The position numbers and the translations under genes were made by a program. A model generated the notes under the pieces. The model had not been told where the DNA came from, ran no database searches, and saw only the letters and a program-made list of their open reading frames with translations. A stretch of 32,847 nt of DNA from positions 1-32,847 of the forward strand of contig RPQJ01000029.1 of the NCBI GenBank assembly GCA_003819815.1, read 5' to 3'. This document shows positions 1 to 6,449 of this stretch, in pieces; the stretch's first letter is position 1, and every line of letters begins with the position of its first letter. Source of the DNA: Lysobacterales bacterium. Lineage in GTDB: Bacteria > Pseudomonadota > Gammaproteobacteria > Steroidobacterales > Steroidobacteraceae.

Positions 1-42
1 GATCGTCGCGGAGGCCCGCAGGGCAAGGCCGGCTCGCCGCAT
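1..42 (-). CDS. Start of an unidentified protein, cut by the window edge
   Basis: The minus strand has an ATG at 42 followed by 14 open codons reading MRRAGLALRASATI up to the window edge. A GGGGAG purine run lies about 9 nt upstream, and the start sits 19 nt after the stop of the DUF2892 gene, so it looks like the next gene of the same sulfur operon. The basic N-terminus could begin a signal peptide or membrane anchor, but too little is visible to assign a family. The reading frame could also be chance. Confidence 0.35.
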   Translation of the reverse strand, partial: MRRAGLALRASATI

Positions 43-61
43 GTCGCGTCTCCCCAGGGAC

Positions 62-262
62 TCAGAACGCGGCGCCGGGCTGCACGCCCAGCTTGCGCAG
101 GATCAGCACGAGCGGGCAGAAACCCGTGAACGCCGACTGGAACAGGTTCGCGCCCACGAACGCGGTGAACCAGAACCAGTACGGGCTCACGTACACGCCG
201 AGCACCAGGCTCGCGAGGATCATGAAGCCGGCGAACGCCAGCACGATGCGGTCGATGCTCAT
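62..262 (-). CDS. DUF2892 (YgaP-like) small inner membrane protein
   Basis: This 66-residue protein has two hydrophobic helices (about residues 5-25 and 28-48) and a TGFCPL motif with Cys49, as in DUF2892 proteins and the membrane part of the rhodanese YgaP. It probably sits in the inner membrane as a dimeric two-helix unit. DUF2892 modules often occur beside or fused to rhodanese domains, and here a rhodanese gene lies 24 nt upstream on the same strand. A role in handling sulfane sulfur or thiocyanate at the membrane is inferred from that context only. A purine-rich AAGGAG lies just upstream of the ATG at 262. Confidence 0.85.
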   Translation of the reverse strand: MSIDRIVLAFAGFMILASLVLGVYVSPYWFWFTAFVGANLFQSAFTGFCPLVLILRKLGVQPGAAF

Positions 263-286
263 GGCAGGGCTCTCCTTGGGCAGGGG

Positions 287-652
287 TCAGCGCCGGCCGT
301 CTTCGATGACGCGGCCGGTTTGCGGGTCGATGCGGATGACGGGCAGGCCGGCGGCCTTCCACGCCTGGATGCCGCCCGCGAGGTGCGTGAGGTGGCCGTG
401 GCCCGCGGCCTGCAGCTTGTGCGCCGCCGTCAGCGAGCGCTTGCCGGACCCGCAGTGCAGCACCAGCTTGCGGCCTTCCATCGGCAGCGCACCGGCGTCG
501 AAGGTCGACAGGGGATAAAGCAGTGCGCCGTGGATGCGCTCGAACGCGTACTCGTTGGGCTCGCGGACGTCCACGAGCAGGATCTCGCCGTTGGCGAGCC
601 AGGCGTGGACCTGCTCGGGGCTCGCGTCGGTGACGTGGGTGTCGTGATGCAT
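287..652 (-). CDS. Single-domain rhodanese (sulfurtransferase)
   Basis: This 121-residue protein is one rhodanese domain. It has the N-terminal VDVREPNEY motif (about residues 27-35) and the active-site loop CGSGKRS with catalytic Cys67. It has no signal peptide, so it is cytoplasmic. Rhodaneses move sulfane sulfur through a cysteine persulfide. The gene lies between a persulfide-dioxygenase-like gene (35 nt upstream) and a DUF2892 gene, the same set of functions found in bigR-type sulfide operons, so it probably passes persulfide sulfur within that detoxification route. The last residues are polar and divergent. Substrate is unknown. Confidence 0.9.
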   Translation of the reverse strand: MHHDTHVTDASPEQVHAWLANGEILLVDVREPNEYAFERIHGALLYPLSTFDAGALPMEGRKLVLHCGSGKRSLTAAHKLQAAGHGHLTHLAGGIQAWKAAGLPVIRIDPQTGRVIEDGRR

Positions 653-687
653 GGGTGAGGATCCGTGGTCAGGGTGTGGATGGGTGT

Positions 688-1560
688 TCAGAGCGGGCGG
701 CCGAGCACGTCGAGCGGCACGCGCAGGTAGCTCACGCCGTCGGGGTCCGGCGGCGGCATGCGCCCGGCCCGGATGTTGAGTTGCACCGACGGGACGATCA
801 GGTTCGGCACGTCGAGCGTCGCGTCGCGCGCGCAGCGCATCGCGACGAACTCGGCCTCGGCCGTACCGGCCCGCAGGTGGATGTTCGACGACCGCTGCGC
901 GGCGATGGTCGTCTCGCAGAGGGGCTCGCGGCCGCCCGGCGCGTAGTCGTGGCAGACGAAGACCCGCGTTTCGGGCGGCAGTGCGTAGAGTGACTGCACG
1001 GACCGGTAGAGCTGTGCCGCGTCGCCGCCCGGGAAGTCGCAGCGGGCCGTGCCGCCGTCCGGCATGAAGATCGTGTCGCCGGGAAAGAGCGCGTCACCGA
1101 AGAGATAGGACACACTGTCGCTCGTGTGGCCCGGCGTCGCGATGACGCGCCCCTCGATCGCACCGAGCTCGAGCCGATCGCCGTGGTCGAGCAGGCGGTC
1201 GAACTGGCGGCCGTCCGGCACGAACTCGTCGCCCAGTCCGAAGATGCGCTTGAAGGTCGCCTGCACGGCGAGGATGCCCCGGCCGATCGCGATGACGCCG
1301 CCGGCGCGCGACTGCAGGTACGGCGCGCTCGAGACATGGTCGGCGTGGGCGTGCGTCTCGAGGATCCAGCGCACTCGCAGTCCGGCGGCCTCGATGTGTG
1401 CAAGCAGCAGGTCGGCCGCGGCCGTGCCGGTGCGTCCGGAACGCCAGTCGAAATCGAGCACCGGGTCGACGACCGCCGCCTCGCCCGTCGCGGGATCGGC
1501 GACGACGTAGGACCACGTGCCGGTCGGCGCGTGGTGGAACGGCGTCACGGTGGGCGGCAT
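688..1560 (-). CDS. blh: MBL-fold hydrolase, persulfide dioxygenase/Blh-like
   Basis: The 290-residue protein has the metallo-beta-lactamase motif THAHADH (His70, His72, Asp74, His75), a downstream TPGHTSDS metal ligand region, GDTIFMPDGG and a C-terminal VFVCHDY segment. This layout is that of ETHE1-type persulfide dioxygenases and of Blh from bigR operons, which oxidise glutathione persulfide to sulfite. I take the ATG at 1560, with AGGAG 6 nt upstream. An in-frame upstream ATG at 1593 falls inside the promoter and operator and is unlikely. The gene is divergent from an ArsR regulator with a BigR-type cysteine pair. Sulfite made here could leave through the TauE-like exporter. Exact substrate is inferred. 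Confidence 0.85.
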   Translation of the reverse strand: MPPTVTPFHHAPTGTWSYVVADPATGEAAVVDPVLDFDWRSGRTGTAAADLLLAHIEAAGLRVRWILETHAHADHVSSAPYLQSRAGGVIAIGRGILAVQATFKRIFGLGDEFVPDGRQFDRLLDHGDRLELGAIEGRVIATPGHTSDSVSYLFGDALFPGDTIFMPDGGTARCDFPGGDAAQLYRSVQSLYALPPETRVFVCHDYAPGGREPLCETTIAAQRSSNIHLRAGTAEAEFVAMRCARDATLDVPNLIVPSVQLNIRAGRMPPPDPDGVSYLRVPLDVLGRPL

Positions 1561-1589
1561 TTCGGCTCCTGGACTGTGGGCTCCGGACC

Positions 1590-1618
1590 ACAATATTAGT
1601 GCTTGCTAATTTAGTCAA
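1590..1618 (-). promoter_or_regulatory. Sigma-70 promoter of the blh-rhodanese operon
   Basis: On the minus strand, TTGACT (1618-1613) and TATTGT (1595-1590) are separated by exactly 17 nt, a good -35/-10 pair about 25 nt upstream of the blh AGGAG and ATG. The AT-rich palindrome at 1595-1610 lies between and over these elements, so a bound repressor would block polymerase. Confidence 0.7.
1595..1610. promoter_or_regulatory. Palindromic operator, probable BigR/SqrR-type site
   Basis: ATTAG-N6-CTAAT is a perfect inverted repeat in an otherwise GC-rich window, placed in the 97-bp gap between the divergent blh and arsR starts. A second, overlapping repeat GCTTG-N10-CAAGC spans 1601-1620. AT-rich palindromes overlapping the promoter are typical operators of BigR/SqrR/YgaV repressors. 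That the neighbouring regulator binds here is inference. Confidence 0.65.
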
Positions 1619-1631
1619 GCCTGATTAGCCT
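1603..1631 (+). promoter_or_regulatory. Weak candidate promoter of the arsR-tauE arm
   Basis: TTGCTA (1603-1608) and TAGCCT (1626-1631) have a 17-nt spacer on the plus strand and sit about 27 nt upstream of the arsR ATG. The match to consensus is only moderate. It overlaps the palindromic operator, which would give autoregulation. Confidence 0.4.
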
Positions 1632-1657
1632 GTCTTCGACGGAGGACTTCCGACGAC

Positions 1658-2056
1658 ATGACACCTGCCCCGACCGAGAACGACTGCGCCCCTGCGCCAG
1701 ACCCGGCCGCCAGCGAGCTCATGCGGGCGCACGCCGCGGACGCCGCCCGGCTCATGAAGGCGCTCGGCAACGAGCAACGGCTGCACATCCTCTGCCACCT
1801 CATCGACGGTCCGCTGTCGGTCGGCGAGCTGAACCAGCGCCTCGAGCTCAGCCAGTCCGCGCTGTCGCAGCACCTCGCGGTCCTGCGCGAGCTCGGGCTC
1901 GTGGCCACGCGCCGCGAAGCGCAGACGATCCACTACTCGATACCCGACGGCCCGGTGGTCCGCGTGATGGCGCTGCTGCAGGACATCTATTGTCCGCGGG
2001 ATCCCGGGCAGCTCCCGGACCGCGAGGCCCGCGCTGCCGCCTTCTGCAGCGAGTGA
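1658..2056 (+). CDS. bigR: ArsR-family regulator with BigR/SqrR cysteine pair
   Basis: This 132-residue winged-helix protein has the ArsR core (KALGNEQRLHIL, then the recognition helix SQSALSQHLAVLRELG at about residues 65-80). It carries Cys46 in LHILCHL and Cys112 in DIYC. The 66-residue spacing equals that of the sulfide-sensing pair in SqrR (41/107) and BigR (42/108), where persulfide chemistry forms a tetrasulfide link and releases DNA. Two more cysteines lie at the termini (10, 130). Its neighbours (persulfide-dioxygenase-like, rhodanese, DUF2892, TauE-like) are the known BigR regulon functions. It is probably a repressor of both arms. GGAGG lies about 11 nt before the ATG. Direct sensing is inferred from family knowledge. 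Confidence 0.85.
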   Translation: MTPAPTENDCAPAPDPAASELMRAHAADAARLMKALGNEQRLHILCHLIDGPLSVGELNQRLELSQSALSQHLAVLRELGLVATRREAQTIHYSIPDGPVVRVMALLQDIYCPRDPGQLPDREARAAAFCSE

Positions 2057-2072
2057 GCGGCGGGCTCCGCGC

Positions 2073-2858
2073 ATGATCCTCGCGCTCGCCGGTGCGCTCG
2101 TGATCGGCCTGAGCCTCGGGCTGCTGGGCTCGGGCGGGTCGATCCTGACCGTCCCGGTACTGCACTATCTGCTCGGGCATCCCGAGAAAGCCGCGATCGG
2201 CGGGTCGCTGCTCGTGGTGGGGCTGATTGCGACCGCGGCTAGCGTGCCCTACGCGCTGCATCGCCAGGTGGACTGGCCGAACGTCGGCTGGTTCGGCGTC
2301 CCCGGCATGGCGGGAGCGCTGCTCGGCGCCACGCTCGCGCGCTGGGTCCCGGGCACGCTGCAGCTCGCCCTCTTCGCGTGCGTCATGCTGCTCGCCGCGT
2401 GGCGCATGCTGCGCGCCAGCCCCGTTGCCGCCGGGGCGCGCGAGCCACGCAGGGCGGCGATCGTGGCCGGCGGACTTGGCGTCGGCGCGCTGAGCGGACT
2501 GGTGGGCGTCGGGGGCGGGTTCCTGATCGTTCCGGCGCTGGTGCTGCTTGCCGGCGTGTCGATGTCGAACGCGGTCGGCACGAGCCTCGCGATCATCTCC
2601 CTGAATGCATACACGGGCTTCGCGAAGTACCTGGTCGTGCTCGAGCGCGAGTCGCTGGCGCTCGACTGGCCGGTGCTGCTCGTCGTGTCGGCGGTCGGCA
2701 TCGCAGGCAGTCTCGCAGGCAACCGCCTGGCCCGGCGCCTGCCGCAGCCGGTGCTGCGCCGGCTTTTCGGGGTGCTGCTCGTGGTAATGGCGCTGGTGAT
2801 CGTCGTCGACGTCGCGCCGCGTCTCATCGGGGATCCGGGTCCGACCGCGGCCGGCTAG
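2073..2858 (+). CDS. TauE/SafE-family sulfite exporter permease
   Basis: The 261-residue polytopic protein has about eight hydrophobic segments and two repeated glycine-rich signatures, LLGSGGSILTVPVL near residue 20 and GLVGVGGGFLIVPALVLL near residue 145, which mark the two halves of TauE/SafE (DUF81) permeases. Family members export sulfite or organosulfonates. It starts 16 nt after the bigR stop and so is probably cotranscribed with it. In this context it would remove sulfite made by the divergent persulfide dioxygenase. Its stop codon overlaps that of the convergent GST gene by 4 nt, leaving no room for a terminator between them. Confidence 0.88.
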   Translation: MILALAGALVIGLSLGLLGSGGSILTVPVLHYLLGHPEKAAIGGSLLVVGLIATAASVPYALHRQVDWPNVGWFGVPGMAGALLGATLARWVPGTLQLALFACVMLLAAWRMLRASPVAAGAREPRRAAIVAGGLGVGALSGLVGVGGGFLIVPALVLLAGVSMSNAVGTSLAIISLNAYTGFAKYLVVLERESLALDWPVLLVVSAVGIAGSLAGNRLARRLPQPVLRRLFGVLLVVMALVIVVDVAPRLIGDPGPTAAG

Positions 2859-3445
2859 CCTCCGCGCGGCACCCCCCGGCGCGGCATCGCCCCTGCCAGG
2901 GTGTCCGCGCTCACCGGTGCACCTGCGGCGACGAGCGCCTCGCGCTGTGCGGGGATCGGGGTACGCAGCATCGGGGCCTCGTAGGGCTGCAGCCGCGCGA
3001 GACAGTCGAGCGCGAGCACCCGGTCCACGAACGTCGCCGTGCGCGGCCAGCGCAGCGGGTCGACCTTGTAGCGGGCGAACGCCGCATTGCGCAGGAAGCA
3101 GGCGATCGCGTCGAACAGTCCCCAGACGAAGACGTCGCCCATGCGAGAGTCCGCGTACTCCTCGAGCCACCGTGCCCGCGCCCGATCGACGACGTCCTCC
3201 GGATGCAGCGCCGGGGTCGGGTAGCGGTCCTCGAGGTACTCGCAGATCACCGTCGAGTCCGCGAGCGTCACGCGGTCGTCGACGAGCACCGGAACGCGCC
3301 GGAGCGGGCTCAGGCTCCCGAAGCGCTCGTCGCCGTAGAACGCGACGATCGGGTCGATCTCGTAGGCGAGCCCCTTGTACTCGAGGCACGCGAGCACCTT
3401 CCGCACGTAGGGCGAGAGATAGCCGCCGACGACGCGGATGGGCAT
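2855..3445 (-). CDS. Glutathione S-transferase family protein
   Basis: This 196-residue protein has an N-terminal thioredoxin-like domain (SPYVRKVLACLEYKG at residues 11-25, cis-proline loop VPVLVDD, glutathione-contact DST in LADSTVICEYLE) followed by an all-helical C-terminal domain. Such proteins bind glutathione and transfer it to electrophiles or act as thiol carriers. The catalytic residue is not obvious, since a serine replaces the redox cysteine of glutaredoxin-like members at the helix N-terminus. It starts 6 nt after the ubiK stop on the same strand, so the two are probably one transcript. Substrate unknown. Confidence 0.85.
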   Translation of the reverse strand: MPIRVVGGYLSPYVRKVLACLEYKGLAYEIDPIVAFYGDERFGSLSPLRRVPVLVDDRVTLADSTVICEYLEDRYPTPALHPEDVVDRARARWLEEYADSRMGDVFVWGLFDAIACFLRNAAFARYKVDPLRWPRTATFVDRVLALDCLARLQPYEAPMLRTPIPAQREALVAAGAPVSADTLAGAMPRRGVPRGG

Positions 3446-3451
3446 GCGGCG

Positions 3452-3703
3452 CTAGGTGTCGCCGGACTCGAGCGACGACAGGCGCGACTCGAGGTCGGCG
3501 AGCTTCTCCCGGGTCCGCTTGAGTACCGCGGCCTGCACGTCGAATTCCTCGCGCGTCACGAGGTCGAGCCGCGCGAGCTGGGACTGCAGCAGGCCCTTGA
3601 AGTTCTGCTCGAGGTCGCGCCGCAGCGCGAGCGCGCCCTCCGGCACGGAGGCCGCGAGCCGCCGGGCGAGATCGTCGATGAGGCGAGGGTCGAAGGACGA
3701 CAT
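3452..3703 (-). CDS. ubiK: UbiK, accessory factor of ubiquinone biosynthesis
   Basis: The 83-residue protein matches the BMFP/YqiC family: an amphipathic N-terminal helix (FDPRLIDDLARRLAASVP), a central segment, and a C-terminal coiled coil rich in Arg, Glu and Leu (about residues 50-80). UbiK forms a complex with UbiJ and helps the aerobic ubiquinone hydroxylase complex, probably by binding lipid intermediates. A ubiJ homologue lies in this window at 22154-22780. I chose the ATG at 3703 because it gives the family length and N-terminus; the frame stays open further upstream but there it reads through the glnK regulatory region. Confidence 0.88.
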   Translation of the reverse strand: MSSFDPRLIDDLARRLAASVPEGALALRRDLEQNFKGLLQSQLARLDLVTREEFDVQAAVLKRTREKLADLESRLSSLESGDT

Positions 3704-3722
3704 GGCGTGGAGGGCGTGAGTG

Positions 3723-3740
3723 GAAAGGGGACAGTTTATG
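3723..3740. repeat. Possible fragment of a dispersed intergenic repeat
   Basis: GAAAGGGGACAGTTTATG is out of keeping with the GC-rich surroundings and resembles the GGGGACAGTTTAT-type intergenic repeat tails I recall from many proteobacteria. No second copy is visible in this window, so the call rests on recollection only. Confidence 0.25.
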
Positions 3741-3791
3741 AGGAAGAGCGGGAGGTTGCGCTCCGGGGTGAAGCGCGAGGCGGGGGACGGC

Positions 3792-3806
3792 GCGCCAAAA
3801 CGGTGC
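3792..3806. promoter_or_regulatory. NtrC-like enhancer site upstream of glnK
   Basis: GCGCC-N5-GGTGC matches the NtrC palindrome GCACC-N5-7-GGTGC with one mismatch. It lies about 65-80 bp upstream of the sigma-54 promoter, a normal enhancer distance. NtrC itself is not encoded here, so the assignment is inference. Confidence 0.5.
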
Positions 3807-3869
3807 GGATGCCGGGCCGCAGGAGGCCCCGGGCAGGGGCTCGGGCCGAAAAGACGGGCCCTCGCGCCG

Positions 3870-3885
3870 TGGCACGGTTCCTGCA
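3870..3885 (+). promoter_or_regulatory. Sigma-54 promoter of glnK-amtB
   Basis: TGGCACGGTTCCTGCA matches the -24/-12 consensus TGGCAC-N5-TTGC with one mismatch (CTGC) and the required GG-N10-GC spacing. Transcription would start near 3896, about 34 nt before the glnK ATG. Nitrogen-limited, NtrC-activated sigma-54 transcription is the known control of glnK-amtB in gammaproteobacteria. Confidence 0.75.
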
Positions 3886-3929
3886 TCGAGGGTCGTCGGG
3901 CGCCGGTGTGCGGCGCAGGGAGGCCCTCC

Positions 3930-4268
3930 ATGAAGTTGATCACCGCCATCATCAAGCCGTTCAAGGTCGATGACGTGCGGCAGGCCATCGCCGACATCGG
4001 CGTGCAGGGCGTGACGGTCACCGAGGTGCAGGGCTTCGGCCGCCAGCGCGGCCACACCGAGATCTATCGCGGCGCGGAGTACCGCGTCGACTTCCTGCCG
4101 AAGACCAAGGTCGAGATCGCGGTCGACGACACCGTCGCCGAACAGGTGATCGAGGCGATCACCAACGTGGCCCGGACCGGAAAGATCGGCGACGGCAAGA
4201 TCTTCGTGACCCGGCTGCACCACGCCGTGCGGATCCGCACCGGCGAGGCCGGCGCCGAGGCGCTCTGA
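3930..4268 (+). CDS. glnK: P-II nitrogen regulatory protein GlnK
   Basis: The 112-residue protein is full length for P-II. It has the T-loop sequence GHTEIYRGAEYRVDFLPK with the uridylylation site Tyr51 at the canonical position, and the ATP-binding TGKIGDGKIFV segment (about residues 83-92). P-II trimers bind ATP/ADP and 2-oxoglutarate and report nitrogen status. GlnK blocks AmtB by inserting its T-loop into the channel. The amtB gene follows after 52 bp, which favours glnK over glnB. The ATG at 3930 has AGGGAGG 6 nt upstream. The frame is open further upstream but that stretch contains the sigma-54 promoter. Confidence 0.95.
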   Translation: MKLITAIIKPFKVDDVRQAIADIGVQGVTVTEVQGFGRQRGHTEIYRGAEYRVDFLPKTKVEIAVDDTVAEQVIEAITNVARTGKIGDGKIFVTRLHHAVRIRTGEAGAEAL

Positions 4269-4320
4269 GCCCGCGCGCCCTTCCCTACAGAGTTTTCCCG
4301 AGCGTACCAGGAGAGTAATC

Positions 4321-5727
4321 GTGATTCGTTCCAGACTGTTCGGCACCACCGGCATGGCGCGGACGGCGCTCGCGCTGCTGCCCCTGCTCGCCCCCGCGCT
4401 GGGGTACGCACAGGACGCGCCCGTGCCCGACAAGGGCGACACCGCATGGATGCTCACCGCAACCGTGCTGGTCATCCTGATGACCATCCCCGGGCTCGCG
4501 CTGTTCTACGGCGGCATGGCCCGCTCGAAGAACGTGCTGTCCCTGCTCATGCAGGTCTTCATGATCTTCAGCATGATCGCGCTGCTGTGGGCGACCTACG
4601 GCTACAGCCTCGCGTTCACCGCGGGCAACGCCTTCATCGGCGGGTTCGACCGCCTGTTCATGCAGGGCATGGCGACGGATTCGCTGGCGGCGACCTTCAG
4701 CAAGGGCGTCTACATCCCCGAGTACGTCTACTTCGTCTTCCAGCTCACCTTCGCCGCCATCACGCCGGCGCTGATCGTCGGCGCCTTCGCGGAGCGCATC
4801 AAGTTCGGCGCGGTGCTGCTGTTCACGGTGCTGTGGTTCACCTTCTCGTACCTGCCGATCGCGCACATGGTGTGGTTCTGGGCCGGCCCGGACGCCTACA
4901 CCGACGCCGACGCGGCTGCCGCGGCCACGGCCGGCGCGGGCTTCCTGTTCCAGAAGGGCGCGCTCGACTTCGCGGGCGGCACCGTCGTGCACATCAACGC
5001 GGGCATCGCGGGCCTCGTGGGCGCGATCATGATCGGCAAGCGCATCGGCTACCGCACGACGGCCATGCCGCCGCACAACCTGCCGCTCGTCATGGTCGGC
5101 GCCTCGCTGCTGTGGGTCGGCTGGTTCGGCTTCAACGTCGGCTCGGGCCTCGAGGCCAACGGCTTCGCCGGCATGGTGTTCGCGAACACGATCCTCGCCA
5201 CCGCCGCCGCGGCCCTCGCCTGGAGCTTCGCCGAGTGGATCCACCGCGGCACGCCCACGATGCTCGGCGCGGCCTCGGGCGCGGTCGCCGGACTCGTGGC
5301 CATCACGCCGGCCTGCGGCTGGGTGGGCCCGATGGGCGCGATCGCGATCGGCCTCGTCGCGGGCCTCGTGTGCCTGTGGGCCGTCGCGGGACTCAAGAGC
5401 AAGTTCGGCTACGACGACTCGCTCGACGTGTTCGGCGTGCACTGCGTGGGCGGCATCGTCGGCGCGCTCCTGACGGCGGTGTTCTGCTCTCCCGCGCTCG
5501 GCGGCACCGGCGTGTACGACTACGTGGCGAACGCGGTCGGCGAGTACTCGATGGCCGGACAGTTCAAGGCCCAGCTCTGGGGCGTTGTGGTGAGCCTGCT
5601 CTGGTCGGGCATCGTCGCCGCGATCGCCTTCAAGATCGTGGACCTCGTGATCGGCCTCAGGGTCACCGAGGAACAGGAGCGCGAGGGCCTCGACACCGTG
5701 TCCCACGGCGAGCGCGCCTACAACTGA
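4321..5727 (+). CDS. amtB: Ammonium transporter AmtB
   Basis: The 468-residue protein has a cleavable-looking signal sequence (about residues 1-30, ending ALGYAQ) and then eleven predicted membrane spans. It contains the twin-histidine pore residues in TVVHINAGIAGLVGA and DVFGVHCVGGIVGALL, and the FSYLPIAHMVW segment typical of Amt proteins. It conducts ammonium across the inner membrane. The start is GTG at 4321 with AGGAG upstream. It is the second gene of the glnK-amtB operon, expected to be induced by nitrogen limitation and blocked by unmodified GlnK. A strong terminator follows at 5781. Confidence 0.96.
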   Translation: MIRSRLFGTTGMARTALALLPLLAPALGYAQDAPVPDKGDTAWMLTATVLVILMTIPGLALFYGGMARSKNVLSLLMQVFMIFSMIALLWATYGYSLAFTAGNAFIGGFDRLFMQGMATDSLAATFSKGVYIPEYVYFVFQLTFAAITPALIVGAFAERIKFGAVLLFTVLWFTFSYLPIAHMVWFWAGPDAYTDADAAAAATAGAGFLFQKGALDFAGGTVVHINAGIAGLVGAIMIGKRIGYRTTAMPPHNLPLVMVGASLLWVGWFGFNVGSGLEANGFAGMVFANTILATAAAALAWSFAEWIHRGTPTMLGAASGAVAGLVAITPACGWVGPMGAIAIGLVAGLVCLWAVAGLKSKFGYDDSLDVFGVHCVGGIVGALLTAVFCSPALGGTGVYDYVANAVGEYSMAGQFKAQLWGVVVSLLWSGIVAAIAFKIVDLVIGLRVTEEQEREGLDTVSHGERAYN

Positions 5728-5780
5728 CGGAGTCTGTGGAAGGCGGCCGGTTCCTGGTCCGGTCGCCTTCTCCCCCGCTT

Positions 5781-5808
5781 GCGGGCGCTTCGGCGCCCGC
5801 TTTTTTTT
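5781..5808 (+). terminator. Intrinsic terminator of glnK-amtB
   Basis: An 8-bp perfect GC stem (GCGGGCGC / GCGCCCGC) with a TTCG tetraloop is followed immediately by eight T residues. It lies 53 nt after the amtB stop. Confidence 0.93.
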
Positions 5809-5818
5809 CTGGAGGAAG

Positions 5819-5874
5819 AGGAAAAGGTGTCAGACATATTTTCCGGACGGAAAATATGTCTGACACCTTTTCCT
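5819..5874. repeat. 27-bp perfect inverted repeat with GTGTCAGACA motif
   Basis: Arms 5819-5845 and 5848-5874 are perfectly complementary around a 2-nt centre (GA). Each arm holds GGTGTCAGACA and an AAAATAT stretch, so base use is much more AT-rich than the surroundings. A further partial TGACACCTTATTCC copy follows at 5874-5887. It lies outside any gene, just after the amtB terminator. The GGTGTCTGACACC-type palindrome resembles REP-like dispersed repeats of proteobacteria, but only this copy is in the window. It could also form a cruciform or a second stem in readthrough RNA. Confidence 0.75.
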
Positions 5875-5954
5875 GACACCTTATTCCTCTGAGGTGCAGT
5901 TCGCACTTTAGGGTCGCCCGGAAGCCGTTCGGAGGCGCCCGGCGCCGCTCCTGC

Positions 5955-5960
5955 TAGACT
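5955..5960 (+). promoter_or_regulatory. -10-like hexamer before the DUF4124 gene
   Basis: TAGACT fits TANNNT and lies 25 nt before the chosen start at 5986. With initiation near 5967 the transcript would have a very short leader carrying the GGAGG. No convincing -35 is visible. Confidence 0.35.
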
Positions 5961-5985
5961 CGGGCCTCCCATGGAGGCCGACCGG

Positions 5986-6447
5986 ATGAAACCGAAGCTC
6001 ACCGCCCTCGCGGCCTGCCTGCTCGCAGTAACGGCTCAGGCGGGCGAGGTCTTCAAGACCACGGATTCCGAGGGACGCACGATCTACACGGACCGTCCCC
6101 AGACGCTGCCCGCCGAGCGACTCGACGTGCGGACGTCGACGACCGACACGGTCGAGGTGGCCCGCCGGTACGACGAGCAGAAGAAGCAGTACGCCGAGGC
6201 GGACAAGGCACGCACCGACGCGGTGCAGAAGGCGACGGACGCGAAGAAAACCGAGGAACTCACAGCCGAGGACCGCGCCAAGCGCTGCGTCGAGTCGCGC
6301 GAGCGCTACGAGTCGATGATGAACGCCCGTCGCCTGTTCGAACCCGGCTCCACGGAGGGCGAGCGCCGCTACCTCTCCTCGGAGGAGATCGACGCCGCGC
6401 GCGCCAACGCGAAGCAGACGATGGACGAGTTCTGCACCGGCCAGTAG
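5986..6447 (+). CDS. DUF4124 domain protein, exported
   Basis: The 153-residue protein has a signal peptide (MKPKLTALAACLLAVTAQAG, cleavage probable after AQA) followed at once by a DUF4124 domain (EVFKTTDSEGRTIYTDRP). A charged, probably coiled region then runs through about residues 55-110. DUF4124 proteins are small periplasmic or envelope proteins of unknown function, common in gammaproteobacteria. Two cysteines (in AKRCVES and DEFCTGQ) could form a disulfide. I chose the second ATG at 5986 because GGAGG lies 8 nt upstream and the signal peptide begins there; an in-frame ATG at 5971 precedes it. Confidence 0.85.
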   Translation: MKPKLTALAACLLAVTAQAGEVFKTTDSEGRTIYTDRPQTLPAERLDVRTSTTDTVEVARRYDEQKKQYAEADKARTDAVQKATDAKKTEELTAEDRAKRCVESRERYESMMNARRLFEPGSTEGERRYLSSEEIDAARANAKQTMDEFCTGQ

Positions 6448-6449
6448 CC

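Noticed and set aside
1561-1593. Upstream ATG start for the persulfide-dioxygenase-like gene
   Set aside because: It lies within the -10 and operator region; the ATG at 1560 has AGGAG at proper spacing and matches the family N-terminus.
3704-3929. A small gene upstream of glnK in the same frame
   Set aside because: The extra residues coincide with the sigma-54 promoter and NtrC-like box, and GlnK has a conserved length starting at MKLITAIIKPF.
1848-4487. A minus-strand open frame of about 880 codons
   Set aside because: It runs antisense through tauE and out of frame through gst, ubiK and glnK, all with clear family motifs. Long empty frames are expected at this GC content.
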